Below, in pieces: positions 26,130 to 35,092 of a stretch of 64,000 nt of DNA (position 1 is its first letter; each line of letters begins with the position of its first letter). The translations under genes and the position numbers were made by a program. The stretch covers positions 930,001 to 994,000 of the forward strand of contig OZ247430.1 in assembly GCA_965232895.1 (NCBI GenBank), written 5' to 3'. Under the pieces are notes generated by a model, which saw only the letters and a list, made by a program, of their open reading frames with translations, was not told the DNA's origin and searched no databases. This stretch comes from Bin87 sp965232895 (lineage in GTDB: Bacteria > Chloroflexota > Dehalococcoidia > Lucifugimonadales > UBA3495).

Positions 26130-27335
26130 ATGAAAGGAAAACGGCAACGCACTCTTTTGGCAATGGTTGGGTTGGCGCTGTGCCTCGGCGTGATGGCGGT
26201 CGCGTGTACCAGCGAACCCCCGCCGGCGGCCATGATGGAAGAGCCCAAGGTGGACGTGGATGCGCTCAAGGTTGAGGTTGTCGCCCACTACGCGAACGGC
26301 GTGCACGGCCTCTATTCCCAGAGCTTGTCGTCCGCCCAGGTTATGGACTCGGCCATCGATGCGTTCCTGGCCGATCCCAACCCGGCCAGCCTGGAAGCTG
26401 CCAAGCGCGCGTGGCTCCGCGCCCGCGACGACTACGGACCCACCGAGGTGTTCCAGTTCTACGGCGGCCCCATCGACAACGAGGAAAACGGACCGGAGGG
26501 TCTGATTAACGCCTGGCCCATGGATGAGTCGTACATTGACTACGTTGAGGGCAATGCCACGGCCGGCATCATCAACATGCCCGACGAGTACCCGACCATC
26601 GACGCCGATCTCATCATTTCCCTCAACGAAGAAGGCGGCGAGGAAAACGTCTCCACGGGCTGGCACGCCATCGAGTTCCTGCTCTGGGGGCAGGACCTCA
26701 ACGACGATGGCCCCGGCGACCGCCCTGTAGAGGATTACACCACCAACGACAACGCCGACCGGCGTGTCCAGTACCTCGCGGTGACCTCAGACACGTTGAT
26801 CGGACACCTGCAGGACATGGTTGACGCCTGGGCTCCCGGCGGCGGCAACTACCGGGCGGAGTTCCTGGCAATGCCTGCCGATGATGCTCTGGTCAACATC
26901 ATCACCGGCGCCGGCGCGCTCAGCCAGGGCGAGTTGGCCGGCGAGCGTATCAACGTCGCCTACGAAGAGCGTTTCCAGGAAGACGAGCACTCCTGCTTCT
27001 CCGACAATACCGTTGCGGACATTGTCGGCAACGCCATCGGCGTGCGCATGGCGCTCACCGGAGATTATGGCGTTGTGTCCGGACCCGGTATCATTGACCT
27101 GTTCGCAGCCGAGAACGAGGATTTGGCCCAACAGCTGGCTGACGAGACCCGGGTGGCCGTCAATATGGCTCACAATATTCCGGATCCCTTTGACCAGCAC
27201 CTGTCCGACACTGCCTCGGACAGCGCGTTCGGTCGCACGCAGGTAAAGAGCACCATCGATGCCCTGATCAAACAGGCCGAAACCATCGTCGCCGGCGCGG
27301 CGGCCTTCGGATACCAGATCAATACCTCTGTCTAG
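26130..27335 (+). CDS. Imelysin-family (peptidase M75 fold) lipoprotein
   Basis: 401 residues from the ATG at 26130, with GGAGG about 10 bases upstream. The signal peptide LLAMVGLALCLGVMAVAC ends in a lipobox (AVAC), so it should be an outer-face lipoprotein. The family signature GxHxxE is present as STGWHAIEFLLWGQDL near residue 178. The imelysin fold is a pair of four-helix bundles found in periplasmic iron-uptake proteins (EfeO, IrpA, Algp7); despite the M75 name, peptidase activity is doubtful. It heads an imelysin / di-heme oxidoreductase / imelysin unit, a layout linked to iron acquisition. Confidence 0.9.
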   Translation: MKGKRQRTLLAMVGLALCLGVMAVACTSEPPPAAMMEEPKVDVDALKVEVVAHYANGVHGLYSQSLSSAQVMDSAIDAFLADPNPASLEAAKRAWLRARDDYGPTEVFQFYGGPIDNEENGPEGLINAWPMDESYIDYVEGNATAGIINMPDEYPTIDADLIISLNEEGGEENVSTGWHAIEFLLWGQDLNDDGPGDRPVEDYTTNDNADRRVQYLAVTSDTLIGHLQDMVDAWAPGGGNYRAEFLAMPADDALVNIITGAGALSQGELAGERINVAYEERFQEDEHSCFSDNTVADIVGNAIGVRMALTGDYGVVSGPGIIDLFAAENEDLAQQLADETRVAVNMAHNIPDPFDQHLSDTASDSAFGRTQVKSTIDALIKQAETIVAGAAAFGYQINTSV

Positions 27336-27348
27336 GATCAGGCAGCAA

Positions 27349-28806
27349 ATGCTTTCGGGCCGTACCGTTAGTGTCCCCAAGTCGGTCCTCCTGCGGTATG
27401 GCCTTGCGGTTGTGTTGGGCGCGGTCGCTCTGGCGGCGCTGGGTTGGTTCCTGTGGCGAGATGCCACGTCCGGCCCCAGCAGGGCCGAGGTCGCCGCGAT
27501 TTTGCAAACGCAACTCGGCGGCGACACCACGGTCATCAGCACCAACCGCAACTCCTTCGCGCTGGCCGCCGCCAATCTCAATAGCCAGGAACGACTCACC
27601 TTTGAGATTGGCGACAGTTTCTTTTCCCAGAACTGGGTGACCGCGCCCGCTTCCACCGAAGCCAGGGACGGTCTGGGCCCCACCTTCAACGCTCAGTCCT
27701 GCTCCTCGTGCCACACCCTGGACGGACGCGCGCAACCGCCAGCCGACAACGACGACCCCGAACGGGGTTTGCTGTTTCGGTTCAGCATACCCGGCGTTGA
27801 TCCCGACACCGGAGGGCCGTTGCCCGATCCCGTTTACGGAGGCCAGCTACAGGATAGGGCGATACTCACCGTTCCTCCGGAGGGGCGGTTCCTGATCTAC
27901 TACCGCGAGGTTCCCGGAACTTACGAAGACGGCACGCCCTATACGCTGTTGCAACCCGAATATTCCTTCGCCGATCTGGCCTTCGGTCCCACCCACCCCG
28001 ATCTGCTGTTTTCGCCACGGATCGCTCCAGCGGTGTTCGGCGGCGGCCTCCTCGAGGCGATACCGGAGGCCGATATCCTCGCCCTCGCTGACCCCGACGA
28101 CGCCAACGGCGACGGCATATCCGGGCGTGCCAACATGGTGTGGAGTGTCCGGGCCGGAGACACCAGGATGGGGCGCTTCGGCTGGAAAGCCAACGTGCCC
28201 ACCCTGGAGCAGCAGATAGCCGGCGCATTCCGCGGCGACATCGGCATCACGTCTCTGTTGTTCGAGAATGAGAACTGCCCAACGTCGCAAACCGATTGCC
28301 AGGACGCCCTCAACGGCGGTGTGCCTGAAATCCCCGCCGCGCGTCTGGCCAAGGTCCTGTTCTATAACCGGACCCTCGGCGTGCCGGCCATGCGCGACGT
28401 GGACGATCCGCAGGTCCGGGAAGGCGCGCGCCTGTTCCTCGCGGCCGGATGCGCTGCGTGCCACACGCCCAGCCACACCACCGGCGAGCATCCCGTTCCG
28501 GCACTCACCGGGCAGACCATATTTCCCTACACCGACCTGCTGATTCACGACATGGGTGAAGGATTGGCCGACGGCAGGCCGGACTTCCTCGCCGACGGGC
28601 GGGAATGGCGCACGCCGCCGCTCTGGGGCATCGGGTTGATCGAAAACGTGAACAATCACACGCGACTGCTCCACGATGGCCGCGCCCGCAACATCGCGGA
28701 GGCCATCCTCTGGCACGACGGCGAGGGCTTGGCGGCACGCGAGGAATTCCGGAAAATGTCCCGCGAAGAAAGGGAGGCGGTCATCCGCTTCCTGGAGTCC
28801 CTCTGA
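27349..28806 (+). CDS. Di-heme c-type oxidoreductase (DHOR, thiol-oxidoreductase-like)
   Basis: 485 residues. An N-terminal membrane anchor (about 14-36) is followed by two heme c sites: CSSCHTLDG near 120 and CAACHTPSH near 370. The segment DGISGRANMVW and the C-terminal HDGRARNIAEAILWHDGE are typical of COG3488 di-heme oxidoreductases related to MauG and cytochrome c peroxidases. It begins 13 bases after the first imelysin and its stop overlaps the start of the second by one base. It should sit on the outer face of the membrane and may reduce or oxidise iron or its ligand; this role is inferred from context. Confidence 0.9.
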   Translation: MLSGRTVSVPKSVLLRYGLAVVLGAVALAALGWFLWRDATSGPSRAEVAAILQTQLGGDTTVISTNRNSFALAAANLNSQERLTFEIGDSFFSQNWVTAPASTEARDGLGPTFNAQSCSSCHTLDGRAQPPADNDDPERGLLFRFSIPGVDPDTGGPLPDPVYGGQLQDRAILTVPPEGRFLIYYREVPGTYEDGTPYTLLQPEYSFADLAFGPTHPDLLFSPRIAPAVFGGGLLEAIPEADILALADPDDANGDGISGRANMVWSVRAGDTRMGRFGWKANVPTLEQQIAGAFRGDIGITSLLFENENCPTSQTDCQDALNGGVPEIPAARLAKVLFYNRTLGVPAMRDVDDPQVREGARLFLAAGCAACHTPSHTTGEHPVPALTGQTIFPYTDLLIHDMGEGLADGRPDFLADGREWRTPPLWGIGLIENVNNHTRLLHDGRARNIAEAILWHDGEGLAAREEFRKMSREEREAVIRFLESL

Positions 28807-29915
28807 TGCCACGGACCCGCTATATCCTGTTGCTGTGCATCTGGCTCGTGCTGATGGGAGCGGTCGCCTGCGCCCAGGCCGCGCCTCCGTCCCGCCAGCA
28901 GGTCCTCAACAGTCTGTCCGATGACCTGATTGTTCCTCGATACCAGGAGGTCGCCCGGGAGATGGACGATCTGAATGTGGCCCTGGCCGGCCTGTGCGCC
29001 AACCCTGGTTCCGAAACGCTGGATGCCGCACGCACCGCATGGCGGGAAGCTCGCGCCCCCTGGATGCGCTCTCAGGCAACGTGGTTCGGCCCGGTGATGG
29101 ATCGCCGCTCCCGGTCTTTGGTGGATTGGTCTCCAGTGGACCCCGAGCGGATTGAGGCGACGCTGGACAAGCGGGAATCCGTTTCGGCCAACGATGTGCT
29201 GGAGTTTCTCGGGTCCACGCAACGCGGACTGGGAGCCATCGAATACGTGATATTCGGTGAAGACGCGAGGGTATTGGCATCCCTGGACGATGCCGGCGGA
29301 ATACGCTGTCAATACCTGACCGCCCTGGGCGAGGTAGCGGCGGACGAGATGGCCGGCGTCCTGGCCGACTGGACCGGGGACGGCTCGCCCGCTGGTGGCT
29401 ACGCCGGCTACTTCAAAGGAACCGCCAGTACTTCCCTCGTGGAACAGCAGGCCGTGGACGAAGCGGCGCGGACGTCGGTGTTTATAACCCGCAGCATCGC
29501 CGACATGAAGCTTGGCAAGGCTCTGGGCGCTGACGGCGGCGAGCCCGACCCATCGGTGATACCCGGCGCCGGCGGCAACAACGCCGTCGCGGACCTGCGT
29601 AACCAGGTTTTGGGTATGCAGGACGTGTACCTGGGCGCCGGCGCCGAAGGCGCCCTGGGCATCAGCGCCCTGGTGAGCGGTGTGTCCGAGGAAGCAGACC
29701 AGAGAATGCGCGGCCATTTTGACGGAGCGTTGTCGGCGGTCGACGCATTGCAGGAACCTCTGCAATCCACGGTTGCGGCGGATCCGGCTCCCGCTCACCT
29801 CGCGCACCAGCGGATTCAGGAGTTGCAGCGAGCCCTGAACACCGAGGTGGTCAGCCTGCTGGGCGTCACCGTGGGGTTCGCTGACACCGACGGCGACGGT
29901 TCCGTTTGGAATTGA
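28806..29915 (+). CDS. Second imelysin-family protein
   Basis: 369 residues starting at 28806, overlapping the DHOR stop (TGATG), which implies coupling. The N-terminal hydrophobic segment ILLLCIWLVLMGAVACAQA looks like a signal peptide with a possible lipobox (AVAC). The signature position reads QRGLGAIEYVIFGED near residue 138, so the His of GxHxxE is replaced by Gly while the Glu remains; this is common in the second imelysin of DHOR loci. C-terminal helices carry AHQRIQELQRALNTEV. It probably pairs with the first imelysin in extracytoplasmic iron binding. Confidence 0.87.
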   Translation: MPRTRYILLLCIWLVLMGAVACAQAAPPSRQQVLNSLSDDLIVPRYQEVAREMDDLNVALAGLCANPGSETLDAARTAWREARAPWMRSQATWFGPVMDRRSRSLVDWSPVDPERIEATLDKRESVSANDVLEFLGSTQRGLGAIEYVIFGEDARVLASLDDAGGIRCQYLTALGEVAADEMAGVLADWTGDGSPAGGYAGYFKGTASTSLVEQQAVDEAARTSVFITRSIADMKLGKALGADGGEPDPSVIPGAGGNNAVADLRNQVLGMQDVYLGAGAEGALGISALVSGVSEEADQRMRGHFDGALSAVDALQEPLQSTVAADPAPAHLAHQRIQELQRALNTEVVSLLGVTVGFADTDGDGSVWN

Positions 29916-29945
29916 GTGACGCCAACGGAGCCGATATGCACGACA

Positions 29946-30381
29946 TCACGCAAAAACAAACGGAACCAACTGGTGAGCCTCAATATGGGCCTCGTGCAAC
30001 TCCATACCCAACAGTCGCACCACCAGCCATTCCGCCAGACGATGACGGCGGACAATGCTCTCTCCCTCTTGCTTACCCCGGTCGGTCATCCGGATCCGCT
30101 TGTCGCCACCGACGTCAACCAGGCCCTGCTTCTCCATCCGGCGCAACATCCCGGCCACCGATGGCACCGAGGTTCCCAATCCTTCGGGGAGGCAATTGCC
30201 GCAGCGCTTCAGTCAGTTGGGTCAGAGTGGGCGCTTCCGCGCTCTCCCACATCTTGCAGAGCGACAGCAGGTAGTTCTCCCTTACGGGCGACAAGCGGTC
30301 GGAAACGTTGGGCGCTGACGTGCGCGCATCGGACGCGGCGGTGGATTTACGAGGACGTGGCACGAAATATCCAAGTAGCAA
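29946..30381 (-). pseudogene. DtxR/MntR-family metalloregulator remnant
   Basis: One frame gives VRENYLLSLCKMWESAEAPT plus LTQLTEALRQLP, the first helices of a DtxR-type winged helix. Near 30188-30192 the frame shifts, and the next continues GTSVPSVAGMLRRMEKQGLV, then RIRMTDRGKQEGESIVRRHRL and HEAHIEAHQLVPF before a stop. The DNA-binding part is therefore nearly complete but split, and the C-terminal metal-binding and dimer domain is missing. It converges on the imelysin unit 31 bases away and is the expected iron regulator of such a locus, now inactive. Confidence 0.8.
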
Positions 30382-30496
30382 TGCAAGGTTATTTCCAGAT
30401 TATACCCCAACGGGTTCATCGTCACGCCACCACGCGGCCATTCCTTCGGCGGGGGAGCGACCGCCGCTCCGCAGGCCCGGTGCGCCGGTCCGGGAG

Positions 30497-31400
30497 TCAC
30501 CGTTGGGAACTGTCCGGTTCCGTGGCATAGGCCGGCTCATCTACCAGAGCTTGCCCATCGATGAAGGGCAACGGCTGGTGACCTTCGCGCAGGAACGCTC
30601 TCACCCGCGTTCCCGGGTCGAAACGCGCCGGGTGCGACTGCATCACCTGTACCCGACGCCCCGAGTCCAATCCCACTGAATAGAGGTTGAATGCGCCCAG
30701 AAAATCCCGCTGGACGACCACCCCGTTGCCCTCCTCCTCGGCTTCCATATCAAGACAGTCCGGACGCACCATCACCTGCAGCTCATCATCCGTCCGTGAC
30801 GGTGTGGCCCAGGCTTCGGACCAGGGAATCCATCCCAGCTCGCTGGTCAGGCAAGCGCCGTCCCGCCAGGCCGGCAGAAAGTCAGCCGTACCGAAGAACT
30901 CCGCGGCGAACCGCGTGTCGGGATGGTTGAACACCTGCTCCGGCGATCCCAGCGGCTCGATGCGCCCCTCGTTCATCACGGCCACCCGATCCGCTACTTG
31001 CATCGCCTCTTCCTGGTCGTGGGTGACACAGACCACGGTGGCTCCCCGCTCCTTCAATATGGCCCGCACTTCCGTACGCAACTGTCCGCGCAGACCGGCG
31101 TCAAGGCTGGAGAAGGGTTCGTCCATCAGTATCAGGTCCGGCACCGGCGCCAACGCCCGGGCCAGCGCTATGCGCTGCTACTGTCCGCCGGAGAGCTGGT
31201 GCGGATAACGGGCCGCATACCCCTCGAGGTTCACCAGTTGCAGAGCCTCAGCCACCAGCTGTCGGCGTTGCCCTCCCTTTTCCAGTCCGAACGCCACATT
31301 CTGCGCCACCGTGAGATGCGGGAACAGCGCTCCTTCCTGGAATACCATGCCTACCCGTCGTTTCTCCGGAGCTTCGTTCACCCCCGGGCCGCGGAGCCTA
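30497..31400 (-). pseudogene. ABC transporter ATPase (FbpC/PotA type) remnant with nonsense codon
   Basis: The frame starts abruptly near 31400 at GPGVNEAPEKRRVGMVFQEG, so the Walker A region is gone. LSGGQ is followed by an in-frame TAG at 31178, where the family has a second Gln, and the same frame then continues as QRIALARAL, LILMDEPFSSLDAGL (Walker B), VTHDQEEAM and a TOBE domain to residue 218. A single C-to-T change explains the stop. The type is that of Fe3+ or polyamine importers; its place beside the DtxR and imelysin genes favours iron. No permease or binding-protein gene remains. Confidence 0.85.
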
Positions 31401-31551
31401 TTAGGCGACCTAGCCCCCATGAATAGGATGGATGAGACCGCCACCACACTACTTTATGCGGCCTCCCCAAGACAGAACAAAATCCCCATAATTGCGCGTT
31501 TAGTACGGGCGTGCTGCAATGGAAGTATGGGAGAAGCCAGGATAAATGAAA

Positions 31552-31571
31552 CCCCCAGCAGCAGCTGGGGG
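31552..31571 (-). terminator. Intrinsic terminator of the 53-aa gene
   Basis: CCCCCAGC and GCTGGGGG form an 8-bp stem with a 4-base loop. On the minus strand it is followed by TTTCATTT. It lies 26 bases past the stop of the small gene. Confidence 0.7.
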
Positions 31572-31596
31572 GCAGAGAGATAAAGGAAGTCACTAC

Positions 31597-31758
31597 CTAT
31601 TGCGGATACAGACGATGCCAATGCACGATCTCAAAACGGCGGTCGTGCCCAGGGACGAAACAAGACTTCGTTCCTTTCGGTGTCCCGCCACAAGCGGTGC
31701 CGCACTTGCAGGTATGGTCGGGTGGCCCATACCACTCAATAGCCTTTTCTCTTAACAT
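31597..31758 (-). CDS. 53-aa Cys/His-rich mini-protein, unknown function
   Basis: ATG at 31758 with GGAGG six bases upstream and a terminator behind the stop, so it looks like a real small gene. The core is CKCGTACGGTPKGTKSCFVP followed by GHDRRFE. The spacing Cys-x-Cys-x3-Cys ... Cys ... GHDRR recalls the zinc-binding stretch ahead of HNH nuclease domains in phage proteins (CxCG ... FxxGHxxR), but no HNH core follows. It lies in the accessory island beside a truncated kinase. Could bind one zinc ion; role unknown. Confidence 0.6.
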   Translation of the reverse strand: MLREKAIEWYGPPDHTCKCGTACGGTPKGTKSCFVPGHDRRFEIVHWHRLYPQ

Positions 31759-31793
31759 TTCGACCTCCAAAGTCATTCTGGCGGTTCCATATG

Positions 31794-31818
31794 CCCCCGG
31801 TGCTTGCTACGCCGGGGG
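31794..31818 (+). terminator. Rho-independent-type hairpin
   Basis: CCCCCGG pairs with CCGGGGG (9 pairs including TG/CG inside) and is followed on the plus strand by TTCTTCTTTGT. No plus-strand gene is visible upstream, so either its gene has been lost or the hairpin belongs to the leader of the 53-aa gene on the other strand. Confidence 0.5.
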
Positions 31819-31854
31819 TTCTTCTTTGTCAGTGTTCCATAGGCATCACCCCCC

Positions 31855-32451
31855 TTATCTTTCGCGGGTCCGGTCGAGCCCTACGACCAGGAGGAAAATG
31901 AATCCCACGACCGGCACAAACAGCAGGAAACATTTACCTACGCTTCTGACCGTGTCCTTTAATCTGGCGACGAACGCGGCGATTTGAACATATGTGCCAA
32001 TAATCATAGGTATGTTGGACGGTTTGACGTCGCGGTGGATAACGTTCTGCGAATGGGCGCAGGCGAGGGCCTCGGCAAGTTCGCGCATGGCGCGATGTGG
32101 TTCGAAGTCTGCCGGACTCGGACCTCCTCTGAGGTGGTCGTCCAGGGAATAGGGTTGGTAGTCCAGCGCAAGATAGAACGTACTAGGTTTGTCCAGTACG
32201 CCGCTGTCTCGCAGGCCGACGATGTTGGGGTGGTTGAGGCGATGCAATGCCTCGGTCTCACGTTTGAAGACCGCCCGCTTGAAACGGTCCGGTTGCGCGG
32301 TATTCAGAATCTTGATGGCAACCCGAGTGTCGTCTGCAACCCGGTCCACCGCGCTGTAGACGAAACTCGTACGGCCCCTGCCGATCTGTTCCTGGATTAC
32401 GAACCGGTTGGCTATGACATCACCGGGTTCAATGAACTGCATACTTGGCAT
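31855..32451 (-). pseudogene. Serine/threonine protein kinase cut off after the catalytic loop
   Basis: 198 residues. The N-lobe is complete: glycine loop IGRGRTSFVYSAVD, lysine in VAIKIL, helix-C Glu in KRETEALHRLNHPNIVGL. The catalytic loop VIHRDVKPSN is intact, but the sequence then jumps to unrelated residues, and a tail with one membrane helix (CFLLFVPVVGFIFLLVVGL) ends the frame. The DFG site, activation loop and C-lobe are missing, so it cannot be an active kinase as it stands. An internal deletion joining the kinase to its own or another membrane tail is likely. Confidence 0.75.
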
Positions 32452-32643
32452 CCTGAGCGCGCATGGCGCATCGTGATGGCGTTGATGGACACCTTACCAA
32501 CGATCATACCCCCGTACAATCTGCGAGATGCCTTCTGTGAAATGGGCCGATGGTCTGAGAGTATGTTCCTCTGAGAGATGGTGTTCTCCCTGAGGATGAC
32601 TGGAGTTCTTGACCCGGATACTACACAATGTTACCGTTGGGTC

Positions 32644-33091
32644 ATGATACGGCAGTTCGATGCGGATGGACTGCTGCCGCCGGGGATCCATTGGGCCACA
32701 TGGGATGAGGTTGCGGCAACCTTCGGCAACACCCCGTGGCGCAGACGACTGCTGGACGGACTGAAGATGGCCATAGATAGCCTGAGGCAGGCCGGACGTC
32801 GCACCGTGTACATCGATGGGAGTTTCGTCACGAACAAGGAGGTTCCCAACGATTTCGACGCCTGCCGGGAGGAGGGGGGTGGCGCCGGAATTCCTGGACC
32901 CGGTGCTGCTGCAGTTCGATGCCGGCAGGGCGGCCCAGAAGGCCAGGTACCTGGGCGAGCTGTTTCCCGCCTCGTTGGGAGCCACCGTGGAGGGGATGTC
33001 GTTTCTCGAATTCTTCCAGACGGACCGGGAGACCGGAGGGAGCAAGGGCATAGTCGCAGTGGATATGGGGGGCGTCGATGATCAAGAATGA
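32644..33091 (+). CDS. DUF6932-like nucleotidyltransferase-fold protein, one frameshift
   Basis: The first frame from 32644 reads MIRQFDADGLLPPGIHWATW and VYIDGSFVTNKEVPNDFDAC, a GSF-x(n)-DFD nucleotidyltransferase-like core. Near 32872-32880, in a run of six G, it shifts, and the other frame continues VAPEFLDPVLLQFDAGRAAQ to FLEFFQTDRETGGSKGIVAV and stops at 33091. The last 14 bases overlap the next gene, an XRE protein. The pair has the layout of a type II toxin-antitoxin system. One missing G explains the break, so sequencing error is plausible. Confidence 0.7.
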
Positions 33092-33521
33092 ACGGCAGTA
33101 CCGGATAACCAGGACTCAGGCCGAGCGGTTCGCTCGGACCCTGGAGGGTCTCAGGAGCAGACCGGAGGGGGATGATGGGATCCATCCCATGATCGCGCAG
33201 GCGCAGGTGGACGCGGTCAGCAGCCAGCTGGCCGATCTGGAGGCCGAGCTGCAGGAGTACGAGGCGATCAGGGAGGGCGGGTTTGAGGTGGATGCACTGC
33301 GCGTGGTTGCCGACCTGCCGGAGCTGCTCATCAAGGCCCGGATCGCCCAGGGACTGACTCAAAAGGAGCTGGCGAATCGGTTGGGGTTGAAGGAACAGCA
33401 GATACAGCGGTACGAGGCCACGGATTACGCCGCGGCCAAATGGTCCCGCATCAGGGAAGTGGCGGGCGCGCTCAGCATGGAGCTCGGTGGCTCGGTCCAG
33501 GCTGTGGACGTCCACCGCTGA
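33078..33521 (+). CDS. XRE-family helix-turn-helix protein (antitoxin-like)
   Basis: 147 residues. The N-terminal half is a charged helical region (residues 10-75), the second half an HTH: LIKARIAQGLTQKELANRLG and LKEQQIQRYEATDYAAAKWS. It overlaps the preceding nucleotidyltransferase-like gene by 14 bases. It most likely binds its own promoter and neutralises the partner. The order toxin then antitoxin with overlap is common in such XRE pairs. Confidence 0.8.
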   Translation: MIKNERQYRITRTQAERFARTLEGLRSRPEGDDGIHPMIAQAQVDAVSSQLADLEAELQEYEAIREGGFEVDALRVVADLPELLIKARIAQGLTQKELANRLGLKEQQIQRYEATDYAAAKWSRIREVAGALSMELGGSVQAVDVHR

Positions 33522-33556
33522 GGGCCGTTCAGCTGGGCCAGAAGGTGGGGCTAGCC

Positions 33557-34291
33557 ATGAGACAGTTGAATGATTGCAGCGACGTTCGAAACCGTGGATG
33601 CAGCATCCACTGTGGAGTGGGCCTCTACGAGGGGAACAGCAGCCGGGACCGCGTTCCGACCCGGGCGCTGCTGGATCGTCCCCATCCCGACAACCTTCCC
33701 GCGGTCGACGTCTGCAGCGAGTGCAACAACGGGTTCTCAAAGGACGAGGACTATTTTGTGGCTCTCATGGCCTGCGTCATCAGCGGTTCGGTCGAACTGG
33801 GCGGGCATGAGTTTCCCGTCGCCGCCGGCATATTGGCTCGGAGTGCGGATCTGGCGGCCCGCATCGAACGAACACGCAGGGTTCAATGGACGCTATGGGG
33901 TGATGCTGAGGTTCAGTGGTCTGCCGAGCCGGATCGTGTTGAAAATGTGGTGTTGAAGAACGCGCGCGGGCATGCATTCCATGAACTCGGCCTGCCGTTG
34001 GAGTTTCAACCGAGCCATGTGTCAGTGTGCCCCATACCGTTGCTCTCCCATGGTCAGAGGGATCAATTCGAACAGTGGCCCGAGGATGCATTGTGGGCGG
34101 AGATGGGTAGTCGAATGATGCAGCGCATGGCCCTGGGACACCTCGAATATGGCTGGGTGATGGTGCAGGAAGGCGTCTACAGATACGTGGTCGTTCAGCG
34201 ACCGGGCGAAACGCTGGTGCGGAGCGTGATTCGGGAGTACCTGGCCACCGAGGTCTCGTGGCCCGATGAAGCGGATGATCTGGCGAGCTGA
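33557..34291 (+). CDS. HNH-like zinc protein, unknown function
   Basis: 244 residues from the ATG at 33557 (GGTGGGG upstream); the frame opens earlier but without a better start. The recognisable part is TRALLDRPHPDNLPAVDVCS with ECNNGFSKDEDYFVALMA: a CxxCN...FSxDE element as in HNH/His-Me finger-type proteins of accessory regions. An earlier CSIHC could give the other zinc ligands. The C-terminal half (SVCPIPLLSHG, GHLEYGWVMVQEGVYRYVVV) is not recognised. It lies 16 bases upstream of the GHKL ATPase, probably the same operon. Confidence 0.6.
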   Translation: MRQLNDCSDVRNRGCSIHCGVGLYEGNSSRDRVPTRALLDRPHPDNLPAVDVCSECNNGFSKDEDYFVALMACVISGSVELGGHEFPVAAGILARSADLAARIERTRRVQWTLWGDAEVQWSAEPDRVENVVLKNARGHAFHELGLPLEFQPSHVSVCPIPLLSHGQRDQFEQWPEDALWAEMGSRMMQRMALGHLEYGWVMVQEGVYRYVVVQRPGETLVRSVIREYLATEVSWPDEADDLAS

Positions 34292-34306
34292 CACCGAGGT
34301 CTCACG

Positions 34307-35092
34307 ATGACCGTGGCTGCATCTAATGGCGGAACGCCGGTGACCGGCACAGGATCTGACGGCGTGTACGACGTGGTGTCGCCGCGTGCGGATCATCTCA
34401 TGGAGTCGCTGCGTGGGGCGGGCTACTCCCTGCCGGCGGCGGTCTCCGACCTGATCGACAACAGCGTCACCGCCGGCGCCGGAAACATCTGGCTCGACTT
34501 CCACTGGTCGGGGGTGAATTCCAGGGTGTCGATCTTGGACGACGGCCGTGGGATGTCCGAAGCCGATCTGGTCGACGCCATGCGCATCGGGTCACGCAGT
34601 CCCAGGGAGGAGCGGGATGCGGATGACCTGGGACGGTTCGGGTTGGGTCTCAAGACGGCCTCGATCTCACAGGTACGGTCGTTGACCGTTGCCACCCGGA
34701 CCGTATCATCGGAATCCCCGAGCATCAGGCGGTGGGATCTGGACCACCTGGCGTCCGTGGGTGAGTGGCAGCTGCTCAGGCCCACCGCGGAGGAATTGGG
34801 CGAGGACGCCGCGCCGCTGAACGAACTTCCCCACGGAACCCTGGTGATCTGGGAGAAACCGGATCGGATGGTGGGCGACGTTGGCTCCGACGATGAGCGT
34901 GCACGGCGGCAGTTCCTGCAGGCCCTTGAGGCCGTGGAGAACCACATCGCCATGGTGTTCCATCGTCTGATGACTGGGCGGGGAGCCGTGGCCATCTGGC
35001 TCAATGGTCAGAGGATCACGCCCTGGGATCCGTTCCTGATGGCGGAGGATGCGACGCACTGCTGGACCGCCGGCAACTGGCTGGGTCTCTGA
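34307..35092 (+). CDS. GHKL-type (HSP90/MORC-like) ATPase, C-terminus lost
   Basis: 261 residues with the whole Bergerat ATP site: N box AVSDLIDNSVTAGAGNIWL, G1 box ILDDGRGMSEADLVDAM, G2 box GRFGLGLKTASISQ. The protein runs normally to AIWLNGQRITPWDPFL and then switches to DATHCWTAGNWLGL and stops, where relatives continue for several hundred residues. The break near 35040-35050 looks like a deletion junction, since the next frame carries unrelated hydrophobic sequence. Relatives are stand-alone DNA-repair or defence ATPases. Probably non-functional. Confidence 0.8.
   Translation: MTVAASNGGTPVTGTGSDGVYDVVSPRADHLMESLRGAGYSLPAAVSDLIDNSVTAGAGNIWLDFHWSGVNSRVSILDDGRGMSEADLVDAMRIGSRSPREERDADDLGRFGLGLKTASISQVRSLTVATRTVSSESPSIRRWDLDHLASVGEWQLLRPTAEELGEDAAPLNELPHGTLVIWEKPDRMVGDVGSDDERARRQFLQALEAVENHIAMVFHRLMTGRGAVAIWLNGQRITPWDPFLMAEDATHCWTAGNWLGL

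Noticed and set aside
31400..31550. Possible IS fragment at the cut end of the ABC ATPase
   Set aside because: No inverted ends or transposase motif could be seen; only the loss of homology is clear.
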